64,000 bases of DNA from JAEYFP01 sp964566545 (GTDB lineage: Bacteria; Bacillota; Clostridia; Lachnospirales; Lachnospiraceae), in NCBI GenBank assembly GCA_964566545.1, contig CAZMIX010000001.1, forward strand, positions 124,001-188,000. The letters run 5' to 3'. The notes beneath the pieces were generated by a model. That model did not search any database. It had not been told where the DNA came from and saw only the letters and a list, made by a program, of their open reading frames with translations. The translations under genes were made by a program, and so were the position numbers. Position 1 is the stretch's first letter; each line of letters opens with the position of its first letter. Of the stretch, positions 53,200 to 61,702 are shown one piece after another.

Positions 53200-53299
53200 N
53201 NNNNNNNNNNNNNNNNNNNNNNNNNNNNNNNNNNNNNNNNNNNNNNNNNNNNNNNNNNNNNNNNNNNNNNNNNNNNNNNNNNNNNNNNNNNNNNNNNNN
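53200..53299. other. Assembly gap (100 N) cutting the cvfB-like gene
   Basis: Exactly 100 N at 53200-53299. Sequence left of it (ATCACTTAGTTTATACAATT and on) does not repeat on the right, so this join differs from the one at 31411-31510. The 3' end of the S1 protein gene falls inside. Confidence 0.99.
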
Positions 53300-54133
53300 A
53301 TCCACAATTCTGATTGACTTCTCCGTGATTTCTATGCGGTGTTCCTTATAAAGTCTGCCGACGGCCCGCTTGAACTCGTTTTTACTCATATTACATTCTC
53401 TCTTTATAACCTCCGGTGAAGCTTTGTCGTTGAAGGGGAGGACGCCGTCGAAATCTTCTATAATCTGTAAGACTCGTTCGGCATCTTTGTCCATCTGAAT
53501 GTATGCTTTTTCCCGGATGCTAAGTGTGAGCTTTCCGTCTTCTTTGACTTCGGTCACGCGACCGGTTACCATGCGATTGACCCGCACGTCTCCGTATAGC
53601 TCTTTTTGCGGAATCAAAGCGGAATATTGATCATCTACTGCCACAAATGCACCGAACTGCTCACTGATCAAGTAAACGCGACCCGTCACCTGATCCCCTG
53701 CATGATACTCGGAATCTGTGCGCAGAAACTCATAGACATTCATTGTCAGGCACAGCCTGCTGCTTTTATCGATATAGAGCGCCACAAGGCACTCCTCACC
53801 TTCATTCACTTTTTTGGTCTGCTGCTTAAACGGCAAAAGCAAGTCCTTTTCCAAACCCCAGTCCATAAAAGCACCGATTTTCCCAACCTGTGCTACGGTC
53901 AGCACCGCCGTCTGCCCAAGCTGAATTTTCGGCTCCTTTATCGTCGCGATCAGCCGGTCCTCGGAATCCTTATATAGAAATACGGTCAGACGCTGCCCAA
54001 TCGCAGCCTCTGTTGGCACCTGCTTTGCCGGAAGCAGCACGCGCTGTTCGTCGCCTGCCTGTTCCGAAAGATAAACGCCGTATTCCACTTTTTTTACAAT
54101 TTCGAGCTCCTGTATTTTCCCCAGTTCTAACAT
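53300..54133 (-). CDS. cvfB: CvfB-like S1 RNA-binding protein (3' end lost in the gap)
   Basis: At least 278 residues visible, starting MLELGKIQELEIVKKVEYGV with AGGGAGAGACT before the ATG. CvfB has tandem S1 domains: VAQVGKIGAFMDWGLEKDLL (S1-2), GRVYLISEQFGAFVAVDDQY (S1-3), RVTEVKEDGKLTLSIREKAY, then a C-terminal winged helix (CNMSKNEFKRAVGRLYKEHR; ITEKSIRIVD). In Staphylococcus and Streptococcus CvfB affects virulence or RNA decay. The visible part stops where family members normally end, so the missing end is probably only a few residues. Any readthrough past the gap is meaningless. Confidence 0.88.
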
Positions 54134-54202
54134 AGTCTCTCCCTAATGCCATTGCATCAAAATTGCCAAGGCATGTCTTTACTGCCCTTTCTGCCGTCTC
54201 AG

Positions 54203-54925
54203 TCATTCCAGTGCAACGACCGCATATGGTTTTCCCTCTTCATCCGCAAGCACAACAGTCTTTTCCCCGCCGTCCATAAGTATCCTCGGATAAATTGTAT
54301 CGCCGAGCAGCGCGGATTTTTTATATTCGACCCTGATTTGATGAGGGCTTTTTACCTCCACCAAATCCAGCGCCAACTTCACATATTCCTGATTGTTCAT
54401 ATGGTGGTTCGTATCAATCTGATGCTCGGTAACGATAATTGGCGCAGTCGATACGCCGCCATCCGCAAGCTTAATTTTCCGATCCGCATAATCCATATCA
54501 AGCTTCTCTTCCAGCTTGTAGCGTTCCAGCTCATAGCCGCCCGCCTTCGCAAATTTCCCAGTGGCCGTATCCAGATAGGCCCAGACCGAATTGGCATAGG
54601 CAAGCCTTTCCTGACGCTCATTTAGCAGTACAAAATTTCGGTAGCCGATGAAGCTCTGAAAGCCGTACGGCCATGTTCCGATCGTCACCTTCTCGCCAAA
54701 CCGGGGAATCTCCTTAATCACGATCTGCCATGCATTAAGCACCCATGCCCGGTTATGGGATTCCAAAAAATCAAAGCCGAGCCCAATATCCTCCGACTGA
54801 AAAGTACTGCAATCCTGAAAATAATTAATGATTCCGCTCACGGACAGTTTTTTGTCTTCATCAACCTCACTGTATCTGATCCTGCTGTCAAAGCTATACA
54901 TATTACATGCATCCGTTTCTATCAT
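54203..54925 (-). CDS. Acyl-ACP thioesterase
   Basis: 240 residues, two hot-dog folds. Releases fatty acids from acyl carrier protein. Landmarks: YFQDCSTFQSEDIGLGFDFL and NAWQIVIKEIPRFGEKVTIG in the first fold; the second carries DTNHHMNNQEYVKLAL, with Asn-x-x-His-Met-Asn-Asn of the bacterial FatA/FatB-like active site, and VEYKKSALLGDTI. Start: ATG 54925; MYSFDSRIRY at residue 9 is another possibility because neither has a clear ribosome binding site. It stands alone, 69 bases from the cvfB start on one side and with a 190-base upstream gap without other features. Confidence 0.93.
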   Translation of the reverse strand: MIETDACNMYSFDSRIRYSEVDEDKKLSVSGIINYFQDCSTFQSEDIGLGFDFLESHNRAWVLNAWQIVIKEIPRFGEKVTIGTWPYGFQSFIGYRNFVLLNERQERLAYANSVWAYLDTATGKFAKAGGYELERYKLEEKLDMDYADRKIKLADGGVSTAPIIVTEHQIDTNHHMNNQEYVKLALDLVEVKSPHQIRVEYKKSALLGDTIYPRILMDGGEKTVVLADEEGKPYAVVALE

Positions 54926-55117
54926 ATTTGAAGCGCCGACGTATCAAAGCACAGACGCATCCAAAGCATTTTTCTTTCGTCAGGCTTCCTGCCGTTTATT
55001 TCCGCCCACCTGTTAATATAGCATTAATCAAGCGGCTTGTCTAACGCTTTCTCCATTATCGTTCATTACATGTTACGAATCAGTCTTCCATACCGCGAGG
55101 TGTCTTTTGAATAAAAT

Positions 55118-55498
55118 TTACAAAAAACCAGATTCCGCGCAGTTTCCCGTCGCGACGATATCGACGCCCGTATCCGCCGCATTTTTCACGACGACGTCCC
55201 CGATATGGACCGGCGCGTTTACAATAACGCCGCTTAACGCCTGCATACATGCAAACAGCTTGTCTTTTGGAATGTCCGACGACGTTTTTACGGACACTCT
55301 GCTCCTTACGCCGCCCGCAACCGGCACGGACGAGGTGATCACGCGTGTCGGATTTGTAACCTCTTTTCTGGCATAGACATCCCCTCTGGGGCAGGAATTC
55401 CCTGAGACAGATAAGATCTGTCCGTCCTCAAGCTCCACCGTAACGCTGCACCCTAACGGACAATTGATGCAGGTCAGTTCCCGTTTCTCCTTGCCCAT
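55118..55498 (-). CDS. DUF1667 cysteine-rich protein of the glycerol operon
   Basis: 126 residues from the ATG at 55498, seven bases after GGAGG and just past the stop of the upstream gene (two codons further up is another ATG). N-terminal Cys cluster CINCPLGCSVTVELEDGQIL and NSCPRGDVYARKEVTNPTRV give four conserved Cys (C-x2-C-x3-C ... C), likely a metal or iron-sulfur site. DUF1667 genes regularly stand beside GlpA-like and FAD oxidoreductase genes in Clostridia. It may transfer electrons or stabilise that complex; the role is not established. Confidence 0.88.
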   Translation of the reverse strand: MGKEKRELTCINCPLGCSVTVELEDGQILSVSGNSCPRGDVYARKEVTNPTRVITSSVPVAGGVRSRVSVKTSSDIPKDKLFACMQALSGVIVNAPVHIGDVVVKNAADTGVDIVATGNCAESGFL

Positions 55499-55500
55499 GC

Positions 55501-56811
55501 TCATGCCTCCTCTATTTTTACGGTAATTGTCTGTAACCCCTGCTTTGCCAAAAGCTGTCGGCGGCGAAGAAGGACCGTTTCCATCTCTCCCGGCGCGAGC
55601 ACATTTTTCTTCCGGTGCACGATCCGCTCTTCATCGAGATAAACGCTGATGTAGCTGTCCTTGTATACATTCCCGACACGAAAGCGCAGCGGAAGCGACT
55701 CCTCCATCCGTTCTGGAGAAATCCGCGCCGGCACCGTATAGCGCACCCCGTTCCCGGCGATCATCTCAACAGACGGGGAAGGCTGTCCGGCCTGTCCCTG
55801 CTCGCGCCGTTTAAGATAGTTCGCCGCGCTCACGCCCGCAAGCGCCGATTCCTCCGACACATAATCCACGAGATCATGCACATGCAGCACATTGCCGCAA
55901 GCGAAAACGCCTTCCACCGATGTTTCAAGACTTTCGTCGACCGACGGCCCGTTCGTCACCCGTTCCATTTTGACGCCGAGCTTTCCGGAAAGTTCATTTT
56001 CCGGAATCAGGCCCACGGAAAGCAGCAGCGTATCGCACGGAATAGATTCCTCCGTTCCTACAACCGGATTCCTGTTTTCATCCACCTTGGCGATCGTGAC
56101 GCCCTTTACACGTTTCCTTCCTTCGATATCGATCACGGTATGGCTGAGCTTGAGCGGAATATCAAAATCATCCAGACACTGCACAATATTCCTTTTCAAA
56201 CCGCCCGAATATGGCATCAGCTCCGCAACGAGCTTCACCGTCGCGCCCTCCAGAGTCATGCGGCGAGCCATAATCAGCCCGATATCGCCCGAGCCTAAAA
56301 TGACGACCTCTTTTCCGGGCATAAAGCCCTCCATATTGACGAGGCGCTGCGCTGTGCCCGCCGAATAGATTCCTGCCGGACGATAGCCCGGCGTATTTAA
56401 GGAGCCTCGCGCGCGCTCCCTGCAGCCCATCGCGAGGATGACCGCTTTCGCTTTGATCTGCCTAAGCCCCTTCTGCCTGCTTGTCACCGTGATGAGCTTA
56501 TCGGATTCGCCCTCTTCCTCCCGCGCAGCGATATCGATCACCATCGCGTTCAGCTCACAGGCGATCTGTTTTTCAGCCGCCAGCGCAATAAACCGCTGCG
56601 CGTATTCCGGCCCGGTCAGCTCTTCCTTAAACGTATGCAGTCCAAACCCGTTGTGAATGCATTGATTCAAAATACCGCCAAGCTCTTTGTCCCGTTCTAA
56701 TATCAAAATATCGGTGATTCCGTTTTCCTTTGCCGATACGGCTGCCGCAAGTCCGGCCGGGCCGCCGCCGATGATGACCAGATCATGGTTTTCGACGTAT
56801 TCCCTCATGCC
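55501..56811 (-). CDS. NAD(P)/FAD-dependent oxidoreductase of the glycerol operon
   Basis: 436 residues from the ATG at 56811 with GGAGG ahead, overlapping the GlpA-like stop by 7 bases. FAD motif DLVIIGGGPAGLAAAVSAKE at the N-terminus; NAD motif VVILGSGDIGLIMARRMTLE in the middle; LGGILNQCIHNGFGLH holds a conserved Cys near the flavin; C-terminal EGVFACGNVLHVHDLVDYVS. It resembles the pyridine nucleotide-disulfide oxidoreductase superfamily. It may pass electrons from glycerol-3-phosphate oxidation to NAD(P) or an iron-sulfur carrier. It differs from E. coli GlpB. The C-terminal part from residue 350 is less conserved. Confidence 0.9.
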   Translation of the reverse strand, partial: GMREYVENHDLVIIGGGPAGLAAAVSAKENGITDILILERDKELGGILNQCIHNGFGLHTFKEELTGPEYAQRFIALAAEKQIACELNAMVIDIAAREEEGESDKLITVTSRQKGLRQIKAKAVILAMGCRERARGSLNTPGYRPAGIYSAGTAQRLVNMEGFMPGKEVVILGSGDIGLIMARRMTLEGATVKLVAELMPYSGGLKRNIVQCLDDFDIPLKLSHTVIDIEGRKRVKGVTIAKVDENRNPVVGTEESIPCDTLLLSVGLIPENELSGKLGVKMERVTNGPSVDESLETSVEGVFACGNVLHVHDLVDYVSEESALAGVSAANYLKRREQGQAGQPSPSVEMIAGNGVRYTVPARISPERMEESLPLRFRVGNVYKDSYISVYLDEERIVHRKKNVLAPGEMETVLLRRRQLLAKQGLQTITVKIEEA

Positions 56812-58289
56812 CGCACCTCCGCTTCTGAAAGCTCTCCGTTCCTTCCGGCAATCAGTTCGGATCCTCTGCCGCATTTTGTTAGTTGTTCCATGGGGATTTG
56901 CAGCTCCCGGCTCAGCAGCTCCATGACCCTCGGCGAACAAAAGCCACCCTGACAGCGTCCCATACCCGCCTGCACGCGGCGCTTTACACCGTCCATTGTC
57001 GTGGCACCGAGCGGCCTGTGGATCGCATCCAGAATTTCTCCCTCGGATACCATGGAGCAGCGGCAGATGATATTGCCGTAAGCGGGCTGCTCCTCGACCA
57101 GCGCGGCGCGTTCCTCAAAGGAAAGCGAATGGACGGAAACGATGCCCCTGCGTTCTTCGACAAAGCTCTCGTTCAAAGCCGGCTTCAGCCGTTCCTTCAC
57201 CATGTTAGCCACCATCAGGCCGATCGCCGGAGAAGCCGAAAGACCCGGAGAAGCGATTCCCGCCACATCAATAAAATTAGGACAGCCTGCCGCCTCTTCT
57301 ATTATAAAGTCGCCGTTTTCCTCATGCGCGCGCAATCCCGCAAACGAAGTGATGACTTCGCGCATCGGGATATTTTTTACCGCAGATTCCGAAGCGGAAT
57401 TCACTCTTCTCAGACCCGCCCCAGTCGTGTTGATGCCCTCTTTATCCTCAATATCCTGAGCCGTCGGGCCCACAAGCAGATTCCCGTGCACAGTCGGCGT
57501 AACGAGAATACCCTTTCCAAGCGCGCCCGGCACTCTGAATACGGTTCGTTCCACATGCTGCCCGGCGGACACATCCAGCAGGCAGTATTCGCCGCGGCGC
57601 GGAACAATTTTCATTTTTTCAGTGCAAACCATATTATGGATTTCACCGGTATAGACGCCCGCCGCATTGATGACGCAGGCCGCCTCGTAGACGACAGGCT
57701 CCTCCTGCCCTTTCGTATCCTGTATACAGGCGATCCGGTAGCCCTCAGAAGACCTTGTAATTTCTTTTACTTCCGTATTCAGGTGGAATTCCACCCCGTT
57801 ATGAAGGGCATTTTCCGCAAAAGCGATCGTCAGTTGGAACGGACAGACAATGCCGCTTGACGGTGCCAAAAGCGCGCCGACCGTTTCGTCGGACAGATTC
57901 GGTTCGAGCGCAAGCGCTTCTTCCTTAGAAAGAATGCTTAAGTCCTGTACGCCGTTTTGAATTCCCCGCTCATACAGCTTTTGAAGCTCCGGCAGATCCT
58001 GTTCCTGCAGGCAGACGACCACCGCGCCGTTTTGCCGGAACGGAATGTCCAGCTTTTTTGCAAGCTCCGGCATCATCCTGCTGCCCTGTACATTTAACTT
58101 AGCCTTTAAACTCCCCGGCATAGCATCATGACCGGCATGTATGATGCCGCTGTTCGCTTTCGAGGTCCCTTCGCAGACATCGGAGGCCCTTTCCAGCACG
58201 GCTGCCTTTAACCGATAGCGCGAAAGTTCCCGCGCAATTGCAGAGCCGGTCACGCCTGCTCCGATGATGATCACGTCATATGTTGCCAT
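56805..58289 (-). CDS. glpA: GlpA-like FAD glycerol-3-phosphate dehydrogenase with [2Fe-2S] BFD domain
   Basis: 494 residues from the ATG at 58289 behind AAAGGAGAG. N-terminal FAD-binding DVIIIGAGVTGSAIARELSR. The substrate region KANSGIIHAGHDAMPGSLKA and VGPTAQDIEDKEGINTTGAG match the GlpA/GlpO family. The C-terminal 100 residues have IICRCSMVSEGEILDAI and GRCQGGFCSPRVMELLSREL: four Cys in the C-x-C ... C-x4-C spacing of the BFD-like [2Fe-2S] domain. It should oxidise sn-glycerol-3-phosphate to DHAP. It lies 32 bases after glpK, before the FAD oxidoreductase and DUF1667 genes. Confidence 0.93.
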   Translation of the reverse strand: MATYDVIIIGAGVTGSAIARELSRYRLKAAVLERASDVCEGTSKANSGIIHAGHDAMPGSLKAKLNVQGSRMMPELAKKLDIPFRQNGAVVVCLQEQDLPELQKLYERGIQNGVQDLSILSKEEALALEPNLSDETVGALLAPSSGIVCPFQLTIAFAENALHNGVEFHLNTEVKEITRSSEGYRIACIQDTKGQEEPVVYEAACVINAAGVYTGEIHNMVCTEKMKIVPRRGEYCLLDVSAGQHVERTVFRVPGALGKGILVTPTVHGNLLVGPTAQDIEDKEGINTTGAGLRRVNSASESAVKNIPMREVITSFAGLRAHEENGDFIIEEAAGCPNFIDVAGIASPGLSASPAIGLMVANMVKERLKPALNESFVEERRGIVSVHSLSFEERAALVEEQPAYGNIICRCSMVSEGEILDAIHRPLGATTMDGVKRRVQAGMGRCQGGFCSPRVMELLSRELQIPMEQLTKCGRGSELIAGRNGELSEAEVRA

Positions 58290-58321
58290 GTTGCTCTCCT
58301 TTGTCCTATTATTTGCTGCCG

Positions 58322-59818
58322 TTATTCTTCCTTTTCCCATCCGAACGAATATTTGACGGCCTTGCGCCAGCCTTTTATTCCGGATTCCCTCTCCTGTGGC
58401 GTGATCTGCGCTTCAAATACGCGGTCGATCTGCCAGTTTGCCAGTATTTCTTCCCTGCTTTTCCAATAGCCGACAGACAGACCCGCCAAATAGGCGGCTC
58501 CCATCGCCGTTGTCTCCACACAGGCCGGACGCTTGACCGGCGTGTCGGTGATGTCCGCCTGACACTGCATCAGGAAATTGTTCGCACTCGCGCCGCCGTC
58601 TACCTTGAGCGAAGTCAGCTCGATGCCGGAATCCGCCTCCATCGCTTTTACGACCTCATCCGCCGAATAGGCGATCGATTCCAGCGTCGCGCGTATAATA
58701 TGATATTTGTTGACGCCACGCGTTAATCCGACGATCGTTCCGCGCGCATACTGATCCCAGTACGGCGCACCGAGTCCCGTGAACGCCGGCACGACATAGC
58801 ATCCGTTCGTATCCTTCACCTTTTTTGCCATATATTCCGAATCCGCCGCGCTGTCGATCAGCCGCATTTCATCCCGCAGCCACTGGATCGCCGCTCCGGC
58901 CACAAATATGGAGCCTTCCAGCGCATAAGAAATTCCGCCGTCGATTCCCCAGGCGATTGTCGTGACAAGCCCGTTCCTGGAATATACCGGCTGATCTCCC
59001 GTATTCATCAAAAGAAAACAGCCCGTACCATAAGTATTCTTCACTTCACCCTTTTTAAAACACGTCTGCCCGAACAATGCCGCCTGCTGATCTCCCGCGG
59101 CGCCGCCGATCGGAATCGGCCCGCCGAAAAAGGAATCGTCCGTCATCCCGTATACGCAGCTCGACGGCTGCACCTTAGGCAGCATGCTGCGCGGAATGGC
59201 AAGCTCCTTTAAAATAGCATCGTCCCAATCGAGCGTCTGAATATTGAACAGCATCGTCCGCGATGCGTTGGAATAATCCGTCACATGCACCGCGCCCTTT
59301 GTCAGCTTCCATATGAGCCACGTTTCCACCGTGCCGAACAGAAGCTCTCCGGCCTCCGCCCGCCTACGCGCATCCGGCACATGATCGAGAATCCATTTTA
59401 CCTTTGTCGCTGAAAAATACGCGTCTATCATCAACCCGGTCTTTTGCCGGTATTCCTCCGTCAATCCTTTTGCCATCAGAGAATCGCAGTATTCCGACGT
59501 TCTACGGCACTGCCACACGATCGCATGATAGACCGGCTCGCCCGTCTTTTTATCCCATATGACAGCTGTTTCCCGCTGGTTCGTGATGCCGATCGCAGCG
59601 ATATCCGCCGCCTGCGCGCCGATTTTAGACATTGCCTCCACACAAACCCCAAGCTGCGTGGACCAAATCTCATTCGCATCGTGCTCCACCCAGCCCGGCT
59701 GCGGAAAATACTGCCTGAATTCCTTCTGCGCCTGCGAGCAGATTTCTCCCTTTTCATTAAACAAAATACACCGGTTGCTCGTCGTCCCCGCATCGAGCGC
59801 CATCACATATTTCTGCAT
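58322..59818 (-). CDS. glpK: Glycerol kinase
   Basis: 498 residues from the ATG at 59818 behind AAGGAGG. Phosphorylates glycerol with ATP. FGGY-family motifs: YVMALDAGTTSNRCILFNEK, ITNQRETAVIWDKKTGEPVY, IVWQCRRTSEYC, then the C-terminal GLGAPYWDQYARGTIVGLTR, LKVDGGASANNFLMQCQADI and ETTAMGAAYLAGLSVGYW. In Bacillota HPr phosphorylates a conserved His in this enzyme; the equivalent region NTYGTGCFLLMN is present, but the His itself I could not place. First gene of the glycerol operon, with a good promoter 50 bases upstream. Confidence 0.97.
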   Translation of the reverse strand: MQKYVMALDAGTTSNRCILFNEKGEICSQAQKEFRQYFPQPGWVEHDANEIWSTQLGVCVEAMSKIGAQAADIAAIGITNQRETAVIWDKKTGEPVYHAIVWQCRRTSEYCDSLMAKGLTEEYRQKTGLMIDAYFSATKVKWILDHVPDARRRAEAGELLFGTVETWLIWKLTKGAVHVTDYSNASRTMLFNIQTLDWDDAILKELAIPRSMLPKVQPSSCVYGMTDDSFFGGPIPIGGAAGDQQAALFGQTCFKKGEVKNTYGTGCFLLMNTGDQPVYSRNGLVTTIAWGIDGGISYALEGSIFVAGAAIQWLRDEMRLIDSAADSEYMAKKVKDTNGCYVVPAFTGLGAPYWDQYARGTIVGLTRGVNKYHIIRATLESIAYSADEVVKAMEADSGIELTSLKVDGGASANNFLMQCQADITDTPVKRPACVETTAMGAAYLAGLSVGYWKSREEILANWQIDRVFEAQITPQERESGIKGWRKAVKYSFGWEKEE

Positions 59819-59867
59819 CCGCCTAACCTCCTTAAAGATAGGAAACCGCCTTCCTTTACCTGATTGT

Positions 59868-59896
59868 ATTATACTGGATAATGGGGAAATCGGCAA
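59868..59896 (-). promoter_or_regulatory. Sigma-A promoter of the glpK operon
   Basis: Minus strand: -35 TTGCCG (59891-59896), 17-base spacer, -10 TATAAT (59868-59873), about 50 bases before the glpK start. The region is only 108 bases long and shows no clear cre site or antiterminator hairpin. Confidence 0.75.
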
Positions 59897-59926
59897 GGAT
59901 TATGGTTTCATCAGCATCGAATGCTC

Positions 59927-61702
59927 TTACGCAAACTGCATCTCAAACAACTGCCGGTATCTGCCGTTTTGGGCGAGCAGGTTGGCGTGGGTGCCCTCCT
60001 CCGCAAGGCGGCCTTTTTCCAGCACGATGATGCGGTCGCAGTGCTCGATCGTGGAAATGCGGTGGGCGATGATGACGCCCGTCCTGCCCTCTAACAGATG
60101 GTCAAGCGCTGCCTGCACCTCCTGTTCCGACTTCGAATCCAAAGCCGAAGTTGCTTCGTCCAACAAGATGACCGGCGCATTTTTCAGGAACGCTCTCGCG
60201 ATCGCGATCCTCTGCTTCTGTCCGCCCGACAGCTTACAGCCTCGCTCCCCGACCTCCGTATGAATGCCCTCCTTGAGCGTTGTGATGAAATCTCCCAAAA
60301 AGGCGTCGTCCAGCGCTTTTCTGATCTCCGCTTCCGTCGCCTCCGGTCTGCCCATACGCACATTTTCATAAATCGTCGTATTGAATAAATAACAGTCCTG
60401 CGGCACATAGGAAAAGAACGAGCGCAGCGTATGAACGCTGTACTGTTCGCTGCTATGCCCGAAAATGCTGATCATTCCGTCCTTTTTTGCCGCAAATTCC
60501 AGCAGAAGCTTATACAGCGTCGTCTTTCCGCCGCCGCTTCCGCCTACGACCGCGAGCTTTTCACCCTGTCTGATTTTCAGATCAAACTCATCAAACAGTG
60601 CTTTCCCGTCCTCATATTCAAATTTCAGACGACTGATTTCGATCGCATGTTCCGTGCTAAAATCCGCTTTTGCCAAATCTGTCCGCTCCTGTTCCTCTTT
60701 CGCATCCAGAAATTGAAACAACCGCTCAGCGCCGACGATGTATTTCTGCAGGTCCGCATACTTCTGGCTCAGCTCGCTGATGAGCTGCCCGATCTGCATC
60801 TGCATCGTCGCGATAAATACGACGGTCGGTATTTCTACGATTCCCTGAAAGGCCAGAAACAATCCGATCGCGGTCACTCCCGCAAACGAAAGAAAGCCCT
60901 GCAGATCCGTAAACAAAAATAACACCGATTTCCGCCTGATCAGCGAGACATTACAGCGGTAAATCTCCTCTGTTTTTTCTTCATATTCTTTTTTTAACAG
61001 CCGGTCCAGGCCGTACATCCTCGACACCATGGCGCCTGAAAGGGAATTGATGATCCCCTGCGCCGCTTCCCCGGTCGTCTCTTTTACCCGATGCTCCTTT
61101 TTCTGGAGTGGTTTTACGTAAAAATTAATCAGCAGCAGCCCAAACGCGCTGAATAAAATCGAAATGATTCCCACGATCGGGTTGGAAACGACAACGATCA
61201 CACCGATCGCCAGAATCGTAAAAATGATCGAAAACGGATTTGCCTGCCCGACTCCCGGATAGGCTACCAGTTGGATCGCCGCGTCAAAATCCGTCGTCAG
61301 ACTGTTCACGAGGTCGCCGGAATAAGTCTGCTCCACATAGGAAACCGGCAAATTCTGCGCTTTGACAAACATGTCTTTTTTAATGACACCCGCTATTTTG
61401 GCATAGGTCGTATAAATCATCCCAAACGCGATCGGGAATATGATAAATCCGCCAAGCTCCAGCACGGCGACACGCAGAATCGTGACGATCAGAATATTCC
61501 TGTTCCCGTCTATGCATACCTCTACAAACGCCTTCAGCATATAGCTGTCTATAAAGGTGAAAAACAACGGTGCGAGGCAGCCCACGAGAAAGCCCGCATA
61601 AAACCGGAACCGGTATTGTTTACAATAGTTCCACATGCGAAACAGAATCGATGCGGATTTTCGGAACGAATAACGTTCCTGATTTTTTTCATTCTGCATC
61701 AT
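59927..61702 (-). CDS. ABC exporter, subunit B (membrane plus ATPase domains)
   Basis: 591 residues. Six-helix membrane domain (residues about 25-310), then a nucleotide-binding domain with Walker A VVGGSGGGKTTLYKLLLEFA, Q-loop FSYVPQDCYLF, signature CKLSGGQKQRIAIARAFLKN, Walker B PVILLDEATSALDSKSE and H-loop IIAHRIST. All catalytic positions are consensus. The type is ABC half-transporter of the MsbA/LmrA group; with the preceding 579-residue half-transporter it probably makes a heterodimer exporting a drug, lipid or peptide. The start overlaps that gene by 14 bases. Substrate not predictable. Confidence 0.93.
   Translation of the reverse strand: MMQNEKNQERYSFRKSASILFRMWNYCKQYRFRFYAGFLVGCLAPLFFTFIDSYMLKAFVEVCIDGNRNILIVTILRVAVLELGGFIIFPIAFGMIYTTYAKIAGVIKKDMFVKAQNLPVSYVEQTYSGDLVNSLTTDFDAAIQLVAYPGVGQANPFSIIFTILAIGVIVVVSNPIVGIISILFSAFGLLLINFYVKPLQKKEHRVKETTGEAAQGIINSLSGAMVSRMYGLDRLLKKEYEEKTEEIYRCNVSLIRRKSVLFLFTDLQGFLSFAGVTAIGLFLAFQGIVEIPTVVFIATMQMQIGQLISELSQKYADLQKYIVGAERLFQFLDAKEEQERTDLAKADFSTEHAIEISRLKFEYEDGKALFDEFDLKIRQGEKLAVVGGSGGGKTTLYKLLLEFAAKKDGMISIFGHSSEQYSVHTLRSFFSYVPQDCYLFNTTIYENVRMGRPEATEAEIRKALDDAFLGDFITTLKEGIHTEVGERGCKLSGGQKQRIAIARAFLKNAPVILLDEATSALDSKSEQEVQAALDHLLEGRTGVIIAHRISTIEHCDRIIVLEKGRLAEEGTHANLLAQNGRYRQLFEMQFA

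Noticed and set aside
59819..59926. A cre site or GlpP antiterminator hairpin before glpK
   Set aside because: The 108-base region holds a good promoter but no cre consensus and no terminator-like hairpin.
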